This document shows positions 33,928-44,297 of a stretch of 64,000 bases of DNA, piece by piece (positions within the stretch are counted from its first letter, which is position 1; every line of letters starts with the position of its first letter). A model generated the notes under the pieces. The model saw nothing but the letters and a program-made list of their open reading frames with translations, did no database searches and was not told the DNA's origin. Location of the stretch: positions 1,426,001-1,490,000 of the forward strand of contig JBBPFI010000006.1 in the NCBI GenBank assembly GCA_037974965.1, in the 5' to 3' direction. Source of the DNA: Dacryopinax spathularia (taxonomy: Eukaryota; Basidiomycota; Dacrymycetes; Dacrymycetales; Dacrymycetaceae). The position numbers and the translations under genes are program-made.

Positions 33928-34881
33928 ATGAGCAACCGTCGTGCCGGCCTCGCCCCGTTCCGCACCTTCCAGACCTGGTATACCGTTTTCGGTGACCTTC
34001 ACGGCGGAAACGGCAAGCTTCCCGTGGTAGTCCTGCACGGAGGTCCGGGCGCCGGTTGTCGCTCCGAAGAAGTCGCCCTTGAAAGCCTTTGGACCACTGC
34101 CGGTATCCCGGTTGTCGTATATGATCAAGTCGGCTGTGGAAGATCTACACCCCTGGACGATCAGCCCGCCGAGTTGTTTTCGGTTCAATTCTACCTCGAG
34201 GAACTAGCAAACTTACTCCAGCACTTGGAGATCAAGGAATACGACCTTCTGGGACACAGCTGGGGCGGTATGCTTGGTCTGGAGCACGCGGCTTTGCAAC
34301 CGGCTGGGCTACGAAAGATCGTGCTCGAATGTGCGCCGGCGTCGATGGAGCTTTGTATGCAAGTTCGGGACGACGTTTATCGGAGTCTGGGAGAGAGGTA
34401 CTACAATGCTGTAGTGCAGCACGACCGCGACGGGATCGTGACCGACGACGTCAACACGGCACGCGAGCTCATCAATTCGCAGTGGAGATGCCGAACTGTG
34501 CCTTTCCCTGCAGCAGTGAAGGAAGTGGCCGACACGTTAAGAAAACCATACCATGTGTGCAATACGATGTGAGTCCACGTGCTCCCGACGACGCAGAGCA
34601 AAATTAGCTGACTGCAGGCGTCCAGGTGGGGTCTGACGAAGATCCTGCAGTGTACCGGCTGCCTCAAAGATTGGACGATCGTCCCCCGCCTTCCGCAGAT
34701 ACACAATGAGGTTCTCGTCATTACTGGCACCTACGATTATTGCGGCAAGCAGGCGTTAGCCCCTTACTTGGAAGGCAACCTCAATGCGAAGTTGGTCACG
34801 TTTGAGAACTGCGGACACTTTGTTCATATCGACGGAGGACAAGCGTATATCTCATGTGTCGTTGATTTCCTACAAGGATAG
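33928..34881 (+). CDS. Proline iminopeptidase-like S33 hydrolase 2
   Basis: Exons 33928-34568 and 34626-34881 with a 57-bp phase-2 intron; 298 residues. The start MSNRRAGLAPFRTFQTWY aligns with those of the paralogues, so I chose it over upstream non-ATG starts. Motifs: HGGPGAG, GHSWGG nucleophile elbow, 'TYDYCGKQAL' acid region and 'CGHFVHIDGG' histidine. No signal peptide. The gene lies immediately downstream of 7TM copy 1 on the same strand and converges on UstYa-like copy 2, whose stop is only 86 bp away. Such tight packing supports a co-inherited cluster. Activity on N-terminal proline is a family expectation only. Confidence 0.88.
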
Positions 34882-34967
34882 TTAGCCAATTAGCGAAGGC
34901 CCCTGAATGCTTACGGACTGAATGCACAGAGACGCCTACTTGCCTTTCTAGTGCACCCCTTCGTCAA

Positions 34968-35652
34968 CTAGGGCCAAAACATATCTTCCAAAGACTTGTA
35001 CACCTTCGTCCAGTCACGGCACGTATGATTGACAAAGGGGCCCGTGCCCGCACGGATGGGCTGGGTTTGCCATTCCAGCGTCGTATCGGCGGCGCATAAC
35101 ACGCCCTGGATGAGGTAGTTCAGGCAGTGACCGACGTGCTCCTGTTCTTCTGCGGTAAGCTGGAAGACCTCCTTCGACAAAGCTTGGTGGAATGTTTCCT
35201 TGAACGACCGCAAGCAGTGCAGCTGGCCAGACTCAGCAACAGGCGAAATGAACCATGCGAACCATCAAACCTGGTGAAACATGCTGATCAGATAGCGGTG
35301 CTCCTCTTCGGGAACTCCATCATAGAGGAACCCGTTATGGTACGAGAGTAGCATGTCCCAAGCGGCGATTGCTTCTGGACGATCGGACAGGCCGAACTTC
35401 GCGTCTTCCATGTAGGGATGCTGAAAAGGCGGGGACAGGTCTACCCGCAAATGATGAGCCGGGTGCTGGCCATTGAGAGCGCCTACGGAGGATAAGCAGC
35501 AGCTCAAGCAGCAGAAGGGGATACGAACCTTTTTCAGCGGACCCAGCGATTATGCGACCCAGATAGAGGAGATCATATGCGTTGAGGAGCGTAGTTATCG
35601 TCAGTAAAGTCAACAGGACGACAACCGAAAGCGAGATCCGGTCTTTCGACAT
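34968..35652 (-). CDS. UstYa-like (DUF3328) oxidase 2
   Basis: Exons 35529-35652, 35271-35482 and 34968-35222, introns 46 and 48 bp. The N-terminus is an anchor helix (LSVVVLLTLLTITTLL). Exon 2 carries 'HHLRVDLSPPF', 'FGLSDRPEAIAAWDMLLSY' and ends at HQ; exon 3 resumes LHC ('HQ|LHCLRSF'), then 'HVGHCLNYLIQGVLCAADTT', 'HTCRDWTKVYKSLEDMFWP' and a stop. All hallmark His and Cys residues are present. The split of HQ|LHC by an intron is the same in all four copies and shows they arose by duplication. It would act in the secretory pathway on the cluster's peptides; that substrate link is inferred. Confidence 0.87.
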
Positions 35653-36582
35653 GGCGTATGTGGTCGGTAATGCGAAGAATTTGCCACGCTCTTAAGCCTT
35701 CAAGACGCGGTTCATTGCAACTGATTGGCAGGTCCGACATCACGTTCATGACCGTATGATACGCAATCAGCCGCCAGTCCTGGCAAGGATAGCGGCTATT
35801 CCCAAAATGAAAGGGTAGTAGATAGAGCACAAGACCCCGAAAAAAGCACGTTCACGGTTCATACGACCATCCAGTCATACAGAAGCCTCTTCCTTCCGCC
35901 CCTGTCGACGAGCGCGGACGAGGAAGGGATGCGATGCCAGCGGTATCAGGCGACAATGGGTGAGCATCATTAGAAAGCCGGTGAAGCAGGAAGGCGGAGA
36001 ATCAGATGGGTGGATTATTCGGGACGTCGTTCAGGTGCTCGATTGTGCGAGTCGCGGTTGGCCAGAACCAGGAAGTTGGCACAATGGGTGCTGGCCGTGA
36101 GATGACGCCCGCGGGCGCTACAGTACCGACTCATAGCAAACTGTACTAGGCCAGCAGCTAGCAGCTCACTAAACGGACAGACGAAGGGACGCAAAGTAGA
36201 GGCCGTTGTTAGTTGGGTGATTGCGTGTCAGGGAGCCAGTTTCAAAGCGAGATGGCCTGCTCGACGCGCTTGACGTTGAGCTCAACGTCAGGGTCGTCGT
36301 GCTCGTCGCGCCTTCGTTTAGACGACGACGACCTTCCCCAAGGAAGTCTCATCTCTACTTACACTCAACTAATCCATACACTAATGTATATCGCTACATC
36401 CTGTCTGGCGAAGCCTGTGCTTGCTTCTGCAAAGTCACCTGCCAGGTCTCGTTCAAATACGCACATCAGAGCGGCCCGGCGCACACCCGCGTTGCTTGGT
36501 CGCCTGAGGATCTTCGCAACTAGCACCTAGTCGCGTCTTCATTCGGCATCCCAGCGCACTAACTGCACGCCTATGACGAAGG
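35653..36582. other. Intergenic, nothing recognised
   Basis: About 0.9 kb between two minus-strand cluster genes. Only short frames; a GAC/GTC-rich patch near 36295-36340 is the only compositional feature. Confidence 0.4.
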
Positions 36583-37459
36583 TCAACAAACAATCGACCG
36601 TGTTCTTTCTGATGAAAACGAACCAGTGCTCCCCTCGATGGCCTGCATCCATCGAATGTTGCATAATGCCAGCTCTCGACATTGGAGCTGGACCGTGAGG
36701 GTGTCCCGCATGGGACAGGGGAATGCGTTCGTGGATGACAGGCGGTCTAAGCCAAATTCGACATCCCCGAGGTAATGATGTCGCGGCGGTCGATGCGTAT
36801 ACGAGATGTTCGAAGGATCGAGAGGTGCCGTGTGTGAGACGTTCCAGACCTGCGCCAAATGTTGCGCCCTCATCGTGAGTGCTATCTCGTCATTGACGGC
36901 CGGAGCTAACGCAATGGCGCAGAGCCGGTTCGGTCGAGTCGGAAGGTTGAACTGAAGAATGACAGCGTACTGCTCGACTTTATCAGACATGATGCAGTGA
37001 GAATCAGATCACACGTACATCGTCGCTGAGCAACGCTTCCTGCACTGTCGCGCTTGCATTATAGAAGACCTTGGTGGGCTGAGACCGCTGCAACACCGAA
37101 ACCACAGTCGGTCCATTGAACGCCAGGGAGCTCGTCTCCAATCCTGACAAGTTCAAGGTTGCGAGTCCGGCTTGATCTTGGACGGCTTGAGATGTTGTTT
37201 CGAATCCACCTCCAATGGTGCCGACTGGTGCGAAGTCGGGATGCGCGGGTGTGAGTGAGGGAGGTCCGTGCTCGTCTAGCCTCTGTACCAAGCCGTTGAT
37301 CTGCCACAGACCGATGATTGAGACGAGTACAATTAGGCCGCATAGGACGATCTCGACAGGTTTTCGCCTTCCGGCATCCTGCGCTGGCTTCTCAGGCTCG
37401 TCCTCTGGAAAGGAGGAGGTTGGCAGAGGAGTATAATAGCCCGAAAGACCTTTGAACAT
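36583..37459 (-). CDS. Single-pass membrane protein of the cluster, family B copy 3
   Basis: Exons 37019-37459 and 36583-36969, intron 49 bp, phase 0. Start ATG 37459 (MFKGLSGYYTPLPTSSF) matches the paralogues; the frame is open to 37588. Membrane helix near 'VLCGLIVLVSIIGLW', then 'VSVLQRSQPTKVFYNAS' and 'EALLSDD' before the intron. The second exon shows the shared domain: 'YAVILQFNL', 'VWNVSHTAPLDPSNISY', 'HRPPRHHYLGDVEFG', 'AFPCP', 'LQCRELALCNIRWMQ'. Several sequons fit a lumenal position. It lies between two UstYa-like genes on the same strand. Confidence 0.78.
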
Positions 37460-37842
37460 GGAGAGGAGATGCTTCGCCGTCTGCTGAGTGCGCCGCCAGT
37501 ACTTGCAGGTGTGCTCGGGCCAGTTGCTCACCCCAATGCTTAGCCCGGCGTCCGAATTGATGTCAGCCAGAACACTCTTCCGAGCCATGTGCTACTTCCC
37601 TTCTGCTGATCTGCTGTACTTCAACCATGCGGAGAACAACGTCTATCTGCTGACAGCAGTGTTGCATGCGCCCTGCCACGTCATCAGTCGGGCTAGGCTT
37701 CGCGAGATCTGGAAGACTAAGTCGCTTCCTGCGATCGCGCTCTTAACGCTCGGCTGGCTTCTGCTGATTGGAAACGAAGGTAAATACCGACAACCTAATC
37801 GGGCAAGATGATGACTGGACGTCAACTCTACGGCACAACTAT

Positions 37843-38604
37843 CTATGGCCAATATGTATCTTCCATGGCTTTGTACACCTGCGTCCAATCTCGGCACTTG
37901 TGGAGACTATAGGGGCTGATCGCATGGAGCCCATGCGCGAGTATCTTGTTCGGGTTCTCGTGCTCCAACGTCGTATCCGCGGAACACAGGATCATCTGCA
38001 TGAGATAGTTGAGACAATGCGAGAGGTGCTCGCGGTTGAATCCCTGCATCTCATTCTGCATCGCATGTCGAAGGCTGCGCAAGCAATGCAGCTGGTCGGA
38101 TGTTAGCAGTGCCGCACGGCATGTGGGCGATCGCACCGACCTGGTGGAACATGCTGATAACGAGTCGCTCCTTTTGCGGTCCAAGATACACGAACCCGAT
38201 AGTGTACGACACCACCGACTCCCAAGCTGCGATGGCGTCTGAAGTGTCGTCCAGTCCAAAGAGCTCCAAGTTCTCCGTGTAGTTGTGGTATAACGGGGTT
38301 GAGAAGTCTACCGGTAGCTCAACCGGGACGACATATGGAGAGTGTGCTTTCAAGCCGGTCAGCAAAGGCGCTTCGCTCCAGGGAACCACGGCGTACTATC
38401 GCTTTGGCCCGGGGATTTTATGCATTTGATTCCCGACCGGTTCAGATACATTAGACAAGCAGTGTTATACAGAGCCAGAGCGAGTCCAAGAAAGAGGAAG
38501 CTACGGCTCAGAAAGTGCGTGCGCAAGGCGGCGGACATTGAGCCCATTGCATACTCAGTAGGCGGCGAGATGGTCGTTCGAAAGGCAGTCTCATTTATGG
38601 TCAA
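37843..38604 (-). CDS. UstYa-like (DUF3328) oxidase 3
   Basis: Three exons. Exon 1 from ATG 38604 (or internal ATG about 38547) includes an anchor helix (FLFLGLALALYNTACLMYL). Its donor near 38440 is weak (GTCGGG), so the first junction is uncertain. Exon 2 reads 'VPVELPVDFSTPL', 'LELFGLDDTSDAIAAWE' and ends at HQ; after a short intron exon 3 gives LHCLRSLRH, 'HLSHCLNYLMQMILCSADTT' and 'HKCRDWTQVYKAMEDTYWP', stop at 37843. All UstYa-type His/Cys motifs are kept. The gene is the nearest UstYa copy to peptide gene 3, which starts 570 bp upstream on the same strand. Confidence 0.83.
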
Positions 38605-38982
38605 GTCGCCCGGCTAAGTACGCTGCTTCTGGCCGCCCGGTACACGTGGCGAATAACACGGACCTGCACGGTGATGTCCTCTGGAGAACAGTGTTGCCGG
38701 GCCAATTTCGGCGCTTTTGCCAACACTCAAGCTAACGTCAATCCAGTTATTCGACGACTCGTTTGGTGAACACACTGCTATTCAATCGAATACTTCGACA
38801 CAAACGGTTCTCTAGCTGGCATTCTCTCTATACTAGCTACGACCAAGAAGGGGCATGAGGCATAGGCAGGAACTTCTGGAAACTGCAGCGATTTCAACTA
38901 TATCTTCGAGCCTTGTTTGTCAGGACCTCTTCCCTCTGGGGGCGAGTGGACGTACATCCGCTTGGCGCGAGGACACTCTGAC

Positions 38983-39173
38983 TTAAATCCCAGGGCAATC
39001 GGGATCGGGGTGGGCGACTTCGCCTTCGAACACGTCAACTGGTTCGAGAAGTTCAGAATGGTCATTTGGCGCTATGCTGGAGACTTACCGGGTTGACACT
39101 GCCTGGGCGTTACCGCAGCAGCCATAGCTCCAGTAAAGAAGCAGGCAACAAGGAGAATGGCGCGGAATTGCAT
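38983..39173 (-). CDS. Tiny secreted precursor peptide 3 (tail HPDPDCPGI)
   Basis: Exons 39089-39173 (85 bp) and 38983-39038 (56 bp), intron 50 bp, phase 1; 46 residues. Signal peptide MQFRAILLVACFFTGAMAAA, then exon 2 tail VDVFEGEVAHPDPDCPGI and TAA. Exon lengths equal those of peptide genes 2 and 4 exactly. It is the only copy with cysteine in the tail and has a second Cys just before the intron, so a disulphide or oxidative crosslink is possible. It lies directly upstream of UstYa-like copy 3 on the same strand. Confidence 0.75.
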
Positions 39174-39250
39174 GTTGTGGTACTGGTGTTCGGGCGCAGG
39201 TGAAGCTGTTGTGCAGGTTTTCGATGTGGGCTCAAACATGACATTCATGG

Positions 39251-39261
39251 AGCCTTAAATA
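39251..39261 (-). promoter_or_regulatory. Core promoter element of peptide gene 3
   Basis: Minus-strand TATTTAAGGCT about 80 bp upstream of the ATG; same element and spacing class as in the other peptide genes. Confidence 0.5.
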
Positions 39262-39787
39262 CCATCTTTTGTCGTCGCGGCCAGGAATCTCGCAATGTTT
39301 ATTCTTACACCATCAAAGCCAACTTGCCAACACAACGGCTCGGCTGTGCCATACTCGCACCACCTAGACGCTAGAGGGAATCCCGGACGATGAGCTGCTG
39401 CAATGAGACGCCGATTAGCCCCTAAATAGAAGGACCAGAATATGAGTGAGCCTGGAGCATTAAGAAGAGGTGGACAAGTATACCATGTTGGGAATATCGA
39501 GAGAAGCCGTGTCCCGACCGTGTTCTTGTCTCAACGGCCGCTCACCGCATCCCGCGTGATGCGTGAACGTGCCCGACGGACTCGGTGTTCCAGTCATTCC
39601 TGGCACGTTGCAATGGATGCAATAGAGGAGTTGAGCTACGGGCGGATGTACAGTGAGAGCGATGCTTCCTGATGTACATCGAGCCGTATACAGACTCCCG
39701 GCGGAAGCCATACGTATTGACTCGAGATTTCCAGACATGGCCTTAAGTTGGAGTCGGAACGACTGTTCATGGCGTGGAATCTCCCAA

Positions 39788-39874
39788 TGCTCCGTGGCGC
39801 AATTGGTTAGCGCGTCTGACTGTTAGCATAGCGATGGTATCAGGAGGTTGAGAGTTCGAGCCTCTCCGGAGCAG
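39788..39874 (+). tRNA. tRNA-Asn(GUU) with 13-nt intron
   Basis: Acceptor stem TGCTCCG pairs with CGGAGCA; D arm GCGC/GCGC; anticodon stem TCTGA/TCAGG with loop CT-GTT-A; T arm GAGAG-TTCGAGC-CTCTC. The A box (TGGCGCAATTGG) and B box (GTTCGAGCC) are good. A 13-nt intron at 39826-39838 lies one base 3' of the anticodon, the normal eukaryotic position. No T-run follows immediately; the first TTTT is about 35 bp downstream. Confidence 0.88.
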
Positions 39875-40593
39875 TAACGTGGAAGGTCGAATTAGGGTAA
39901 ATGCTTCCGTTTTGCTATTTTCACCTCGTCTTCCAGTTGCCAATCTTGCCATTCGCCATTTCATGTAGACCGAGAGTACGGGCAGAACGGCGACGCGCTA
40001 GAAGTCATAAGGACGAGGAGAGATCGACCAGCGTGTGGAGGCCTGCGCGTACGCGTCATCTGTCCCCTAAACCCGTCTGCCCGGTATTCGAGAATACCTC
40101 GTTAGTCGTTCAGCTGGGAAGGCAAGTCCTCGGCCATCACAAACCGCAATGCAAGGGACATTGTTGAAGACGTCGTATACCCGATTGATCTGCTGGCGCC
40201 TGTGAGCTTCTTCCCAATTGTATCAAACGCCTTGGAGTAAACCTAGCATTTGGTTCGGCTTCTCTGAGATTCCGATGTCTATCTGCGAGATGCTCGAGAT
40301 ACGTAAGAAGGGAGATTGCGGGCATCTTCCAAGGGGGATGTCCTGGGCCGGCGGATCCTCAGACGCTTTGGCGAAAAGGGGTTCGATCGCATGGAATTTG
40401 GATATGAAGAGCGTACTCCTCTACAATGACCGAATACGCATAGGAGATCAGTAGTTAAAATCGGGATCTCTTCGACCGCCCCATACGCAAGCACGATGGC
40501 GATGCTTCGATAGACCGACCTATGGCGCTGCAGCAGTGAGCGTCCATGAACTAGTTTAAAGGGACATTACGCACTGCACTATGGTAGTCCAGC
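39875..40593. other. Intergenic, nothing recognised
   Basis: About 0.7 kb between the tRNA and peptide gene 4. Short frames on both strands, none with domain content. Confidence 0.4.
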
Positions 40594-40783
40594 TTAGATC
40601 CCGGGTGAATCGGGATCGGCCCCAGCAGCGCCATCAGCATCGAGCAGGTCTTGGGAGGACATCAATATTGTGCATCTTAGTCGCAAGGTGGAGCATACCG
40701 GCACGCGTCTCATGGAAGACAGCTGGCACGGCGAGGATACCGCCGATGAAGAAGACGGCGACGAGGATTGAGCGCATTTGCAT
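40594..40783 (-). CDS. Tiny secreted precursor peptide 4 (tail ADPDSPGI)
   Basis: Exons 40699-40783 (85 bp) and 40594-40649 (56 bp), intron 49 bp, phase 1; 46 residues. Signal peptide MQMRSILVAVFFIGGILA, then exon 2 tail DLLDADGAAGADPDSPGI and TAA. The acceptor is CCAAG, slightly unusual, but phase and tail leave little doubt. Compared with copy 2 the last seven residues differ at two positions (A to S, V to I). It lies 1.1 kb upstream of 7TM copy 2, on the opposite strand, so the two are divergently transcribed. Confidence 0.75.
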
Positions 40784-40858
40784 CGTGGTTGATGGAGATG
40801 GATGTCCCGGGACTTTGATGTTGATGGTCTGATGGGCAAGTCTGATGAGACGCTTGCC

Positions 40859-40869
40859 AGCTTTAAGTA
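40859..40869 (-). promoter_or_regulatory. Core promoter element of peptide gene 4
   Basis: Minus-strand TACTTAAAGCT followed by GGC, about 76 bp upstream of the ATG; nearly identical to the element of peptide gene 1. Confidence 0.5.
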
Positions 40870-41929
40870 CTCGGCCGTCTCACTTGTGCCATGTGTATCC
40901 TCTGGTGGAGCAGCGCGATTGTGGGCAGACGTTGTCCCAGAAAGGATCAAACGTTCGCGCTCCAATGGTTATGGCCTACGTGACGCGGGATTGTAGAGCA
41001 GGTGATGAGTGATCCACGAGCGAGAACAAGAGAGTCTAGTAATGGCAGAAAGTTAGGAGAAGAAGCTTGTGCGGTCCATGCATGCAGTGGGTTCGAGTCC
41101 GAGGCCAAATTGTGCATTACTGCGGCAGCCCGGAGTTGATGACGAGAACCTCAGCCAGCAAGAACGGCTTAGCCATTACCAAAATCGCCAACGCCTAGAA
41201 CCTCTGCGTATGTTACTTCCAGATCCTGATGGCTGCGAGCATAGGCGATGAGATGAGAAGTTACATGTTGGCCAACAAGGAGATGAAAAGGGTAAGAAGT
41301 AGAACGATTGGACCCGAATCTTTCCGTCCCACCTTGGCAATGCCTTCTTCTCAATCACGTGCAAGGTCCCTTATCGGGCGCGGGTTCACGCGGTCACTTC
41401 GTAATCCCTGACCGATCGAGCTCCCGACGCCTTTCTTGCATCAGAACGACCAACCATCTTTGGCACCAAGAAAGACAGACATTTTCCCAAACCGGCTGTA
41501 CTATTTTTAACCGAACCTGTTCTGTCGATAGAGTGTTCGTGGTCTTGACGTACACCCTATGCGCACAAACCAAGCAGCGGGTGACCGCTGAAGCACATGC
41601 GCGACATGCTTGTGATGTGAGCTTATGGGGATGAATGATTTCATCCGTACAGAGGCTGTCTTGTAGTGACTCACTCATCTGACGGCGACCTGGAGACAAA
41701 GCCGATCTTATAATAACGTCGCTCATGCGCCCATGCGGTTTGATATGATGGCTGGCACCCGCGATCCAGAGCCGACCCCGAAAAGGGGAACCGGTCAACA
41801 CGAAAGGGAAAGGGCACGCGTGCTGTTGGTACATACCCTGAACCGAGCGCGCTTACAGGCATGCCGGCATCTCTATTGAAATAGCAAGCGGTACCGGTTG
41901 CTGGAGGAAAGCATTCCCCGTGCTCGACC
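40870..41929. other. Intergenic, upstream region of 7TM copy 2
   Basis: No gene recognised. At 41667-41673 a TGACTCA word begins a 24-bp block that recurs, with few changes, upstream of the 7TM pseudogene (44055). It is a leftover of the tandem duplication and possibly a bZIP (Gcn4-type) site. Confidence 0.4.
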
Positions 41930-43617
41930 ATGTCCAACATTACGACTCAAGGACCGTTCGCAATCCCTGGCTTCTCTGGCACATGGGAGCAGGCTATTCG
42001 CATTGCGTGTAAGCCGTCATAGTAGCTTTCCAGAACCTCAGTGCTTATACGTGCTGCAGGGGCCTCCGATTACACCGGGATCTCCTCCGCCGCCTTGCTC
42101 GGCTTTGACTGCTTCATCACTCTCGAGCAGGAGATCCGACTTGTATGGTTTGGTCGATGGGGTGTACCAGCCGCACTGTACATGATCAATCGATATGGAA
42201 CGATGATTCAGGCATTCCTTAACATCGTCACGGACTTGGACTACGAGCTGTCGATGCCGGCGTGCCTCAGCTGGAACTTATTCTACAACTGGAGCATTCC
42301 GGTGTTTATGGCAGTAATTGAAGGTATGTACATCGGAATTGAACGCTTTGTTGCCGTTCTGACTGTCCTTCCAGCAACCTTGACACTTCGGGTGGTCGCC
42401 TTGTGGGAGAACGACCGCCGACTGTGGATCCCGCTATGGACTTGGTATATCATCAACGTCGCAGCTATGATGGTCATGATGGGTCTCACGAATCAAGGGA
42501 CATATCGTAAGCGCCCATAATTGTTCTTTCCTACCAGGGCGCTAAGCCCGGCTATAGCGACTCCCAGCCCGGATCCTCCTACTTTGGGGTGTACTATAGC
42601 TGGTCAGCCTGTCAAACCGTGTCCGTGCTCCATTTCCTAATACTCTCTATCTCTAGGAGCAGAAAGGTATGCGTGATCCTTCCAGGTCGGCTTTCGAGGG
42701 GTGTGCACTGACGCCTTTGCAGCTATTTCTGGGCGATCTATGTGCCAAGCCTGGTGTACGAAACCACTGTGGCGGGCTTGACGTTGTACAAGGCTATTGA
42801 GCATAAACGACTCCTTGCGAAGGTCCCCTTGCTCTATGTATTGATCCGAGAGTGCGTCTCACATTTCTCCCGCTCTACCTTCCTGTGCTCACTATATGCT
42901 CCAATTAGTGGCTTCTTCTACTTCTTCAGTACGTTCTTCTTCCCAGTCTTGCCTGCAGCTGTTACTGACCGATCGTCCAGTTGTTTTCGGTAAGCTGCTC
43001 TGCATTCAGATGGGACCGTTCGTTGACATCATGCACTCTATATAGCCCTCATGGTACGTACCACACCTAAGTCATGTTTCAAATCTGGCTGACGCGTCGT
43101 GTCTTTTGTCAGTTGATCAACACCGTAGTTGACTTGACTGTGGTGAGTCATGCTCGTTCCATTCCGTGGCGCACCTTTCCAACCAATACGGCAGAACTTC
43201 TTGTACTTCGATTGGGCACCGCAGTGAGCATGACCACACTCAAATCAGCTCTAGCATATCTAAACCCATCGGCAGGTTGAGCGTTGCTATTGCCTCCGCA
43301 GTCTCCTGTCGGTAAGTGCATTTGGACTTCTTTCAAAACACATCTCACACATCTTTAGCCTCTTCCTCAACCTACGAGAAACGGCGCACCCGACACATCC
43401 GACAACGGTGTACAACAGCTCCAGACCCTTCGAAATGTCACCAATGACAGCACCGACCATCTCGACCTGGTCCATCAAAGACTCCCAACGGTCTCGGGGA
43501 ATCAACAGCTCCACGGTGGAGAGGGGCGACATGGCGCACGGGGACCAGGAGAAAACGGAGGAGAGCGTATCCTCGTCGAGCGCTGGTGCTCGCAGGGGAA
43601 CGTCCGCCGCCTCATGA
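41930..43617 (+). CDS. DUF6533-type seven-helix membrane protein 2
   Basis: Multi-exon gene from ATG 41930 (MSNITTQGPFAIPGFSGTWE) to TGA at 43617. Exon 2 carries 'FDCFITLEQEIRLVWFGRWG', 'ALYMINRYGTMIQ' and 'CLSWNLFYNWSIPVF'; later exons carry 'TLTLRVVALWEND', 'WTWYIINVAAMMVMMGL', 'YFWAIYVPSLVYETTVAGLT', 'GFFYFF', 'LINTVVDLTV' and 'LFLNLRETA', then a Ser/Thr-rich tail. About ten exons, many junctions aligning with 7TM copy 1. Seven hydrophobic segments are readable. Its closest relative is the pseudogene immediately downstream. Function unknown; a receptor or transporter role is speculation. Confidence 0.77.
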
Positions 43618-44297
43618 GCCCTGCAACAACCTTCCACAGTCATACACGTCCCACTAGCCAGAAGCGTTGCTCGTCGCCGTATATATCAGACATGCTGTAG
43701 AAACATAATATTATATTAGAGGAAGAAGTCGCACGAGGACCATCCCACGAGAACGATGGTGAGCCTCCACGTCGTCGATCACGTGCACACCCTGGGACGC
43801 GGCGCGCGTTCGTAAACAAGCCGAGCCTACAAACCATCGTTTGACCAGAGCCGGCTGCAGTATCTTACACCTTGCATGGACACTGTTGTGTATTACCGAC
43901 AATGATACCTTAGCGAACTCGTTTATCTCGTACTGCTCAATAACTGTGCGGATAAGCTGGCTGCAGCGATAAGCTGGCTGCAGGAGCGGCAAGGCACTGG
44001 GGTCATCCTGCTCAGCGGCAGTAAACCAGCTCATCCGAAGGGTCGCTTTGTTATTGACTCATTCCTCTGATGGCGACCGGGAGCTGAACTCTGATTTTCC
44101 GATACTGCCGCTGGCGGGTGATGTGCTTGAGGCTGCTGCCAGCTGCTATATGGAGCCAAATACAAGAAGGCGAACATGACTGGCCGACAGGGACGGAGCG
44201 GCGCATGCTAGCCCGGCGATGGAGCCCAGTACAGACCATAATCTGAAGCGTACACCTAGCGGGTACTACTGTCTGCTCTGCACACTGGTGCTCATCC
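43618..44297. other. Intergenic between tandem 7TM copies
   Basis: Contains a duplicated upstream block (TGACTCA at 44055-44061) shared with 7TM copy 2, plus a direct repeat 'gcgataagctggctgca' near 43948-43982. No gene recognised. Confidence 0.45.

Noticed and set aside
19978-40783. Interpretation of the mini-genes as classical mating pheromone precursors
   Set aside because: They have cleavable signal peptides and lack the C-terminal CaaX farnesylation box; no Ste3-type receptor is present.
41080-41110. GGTTCGAGTCC, a tRNA B-box-like word
   Set aside because: The bases around it do not form a T stem, and there is no A box or acceptor stem.
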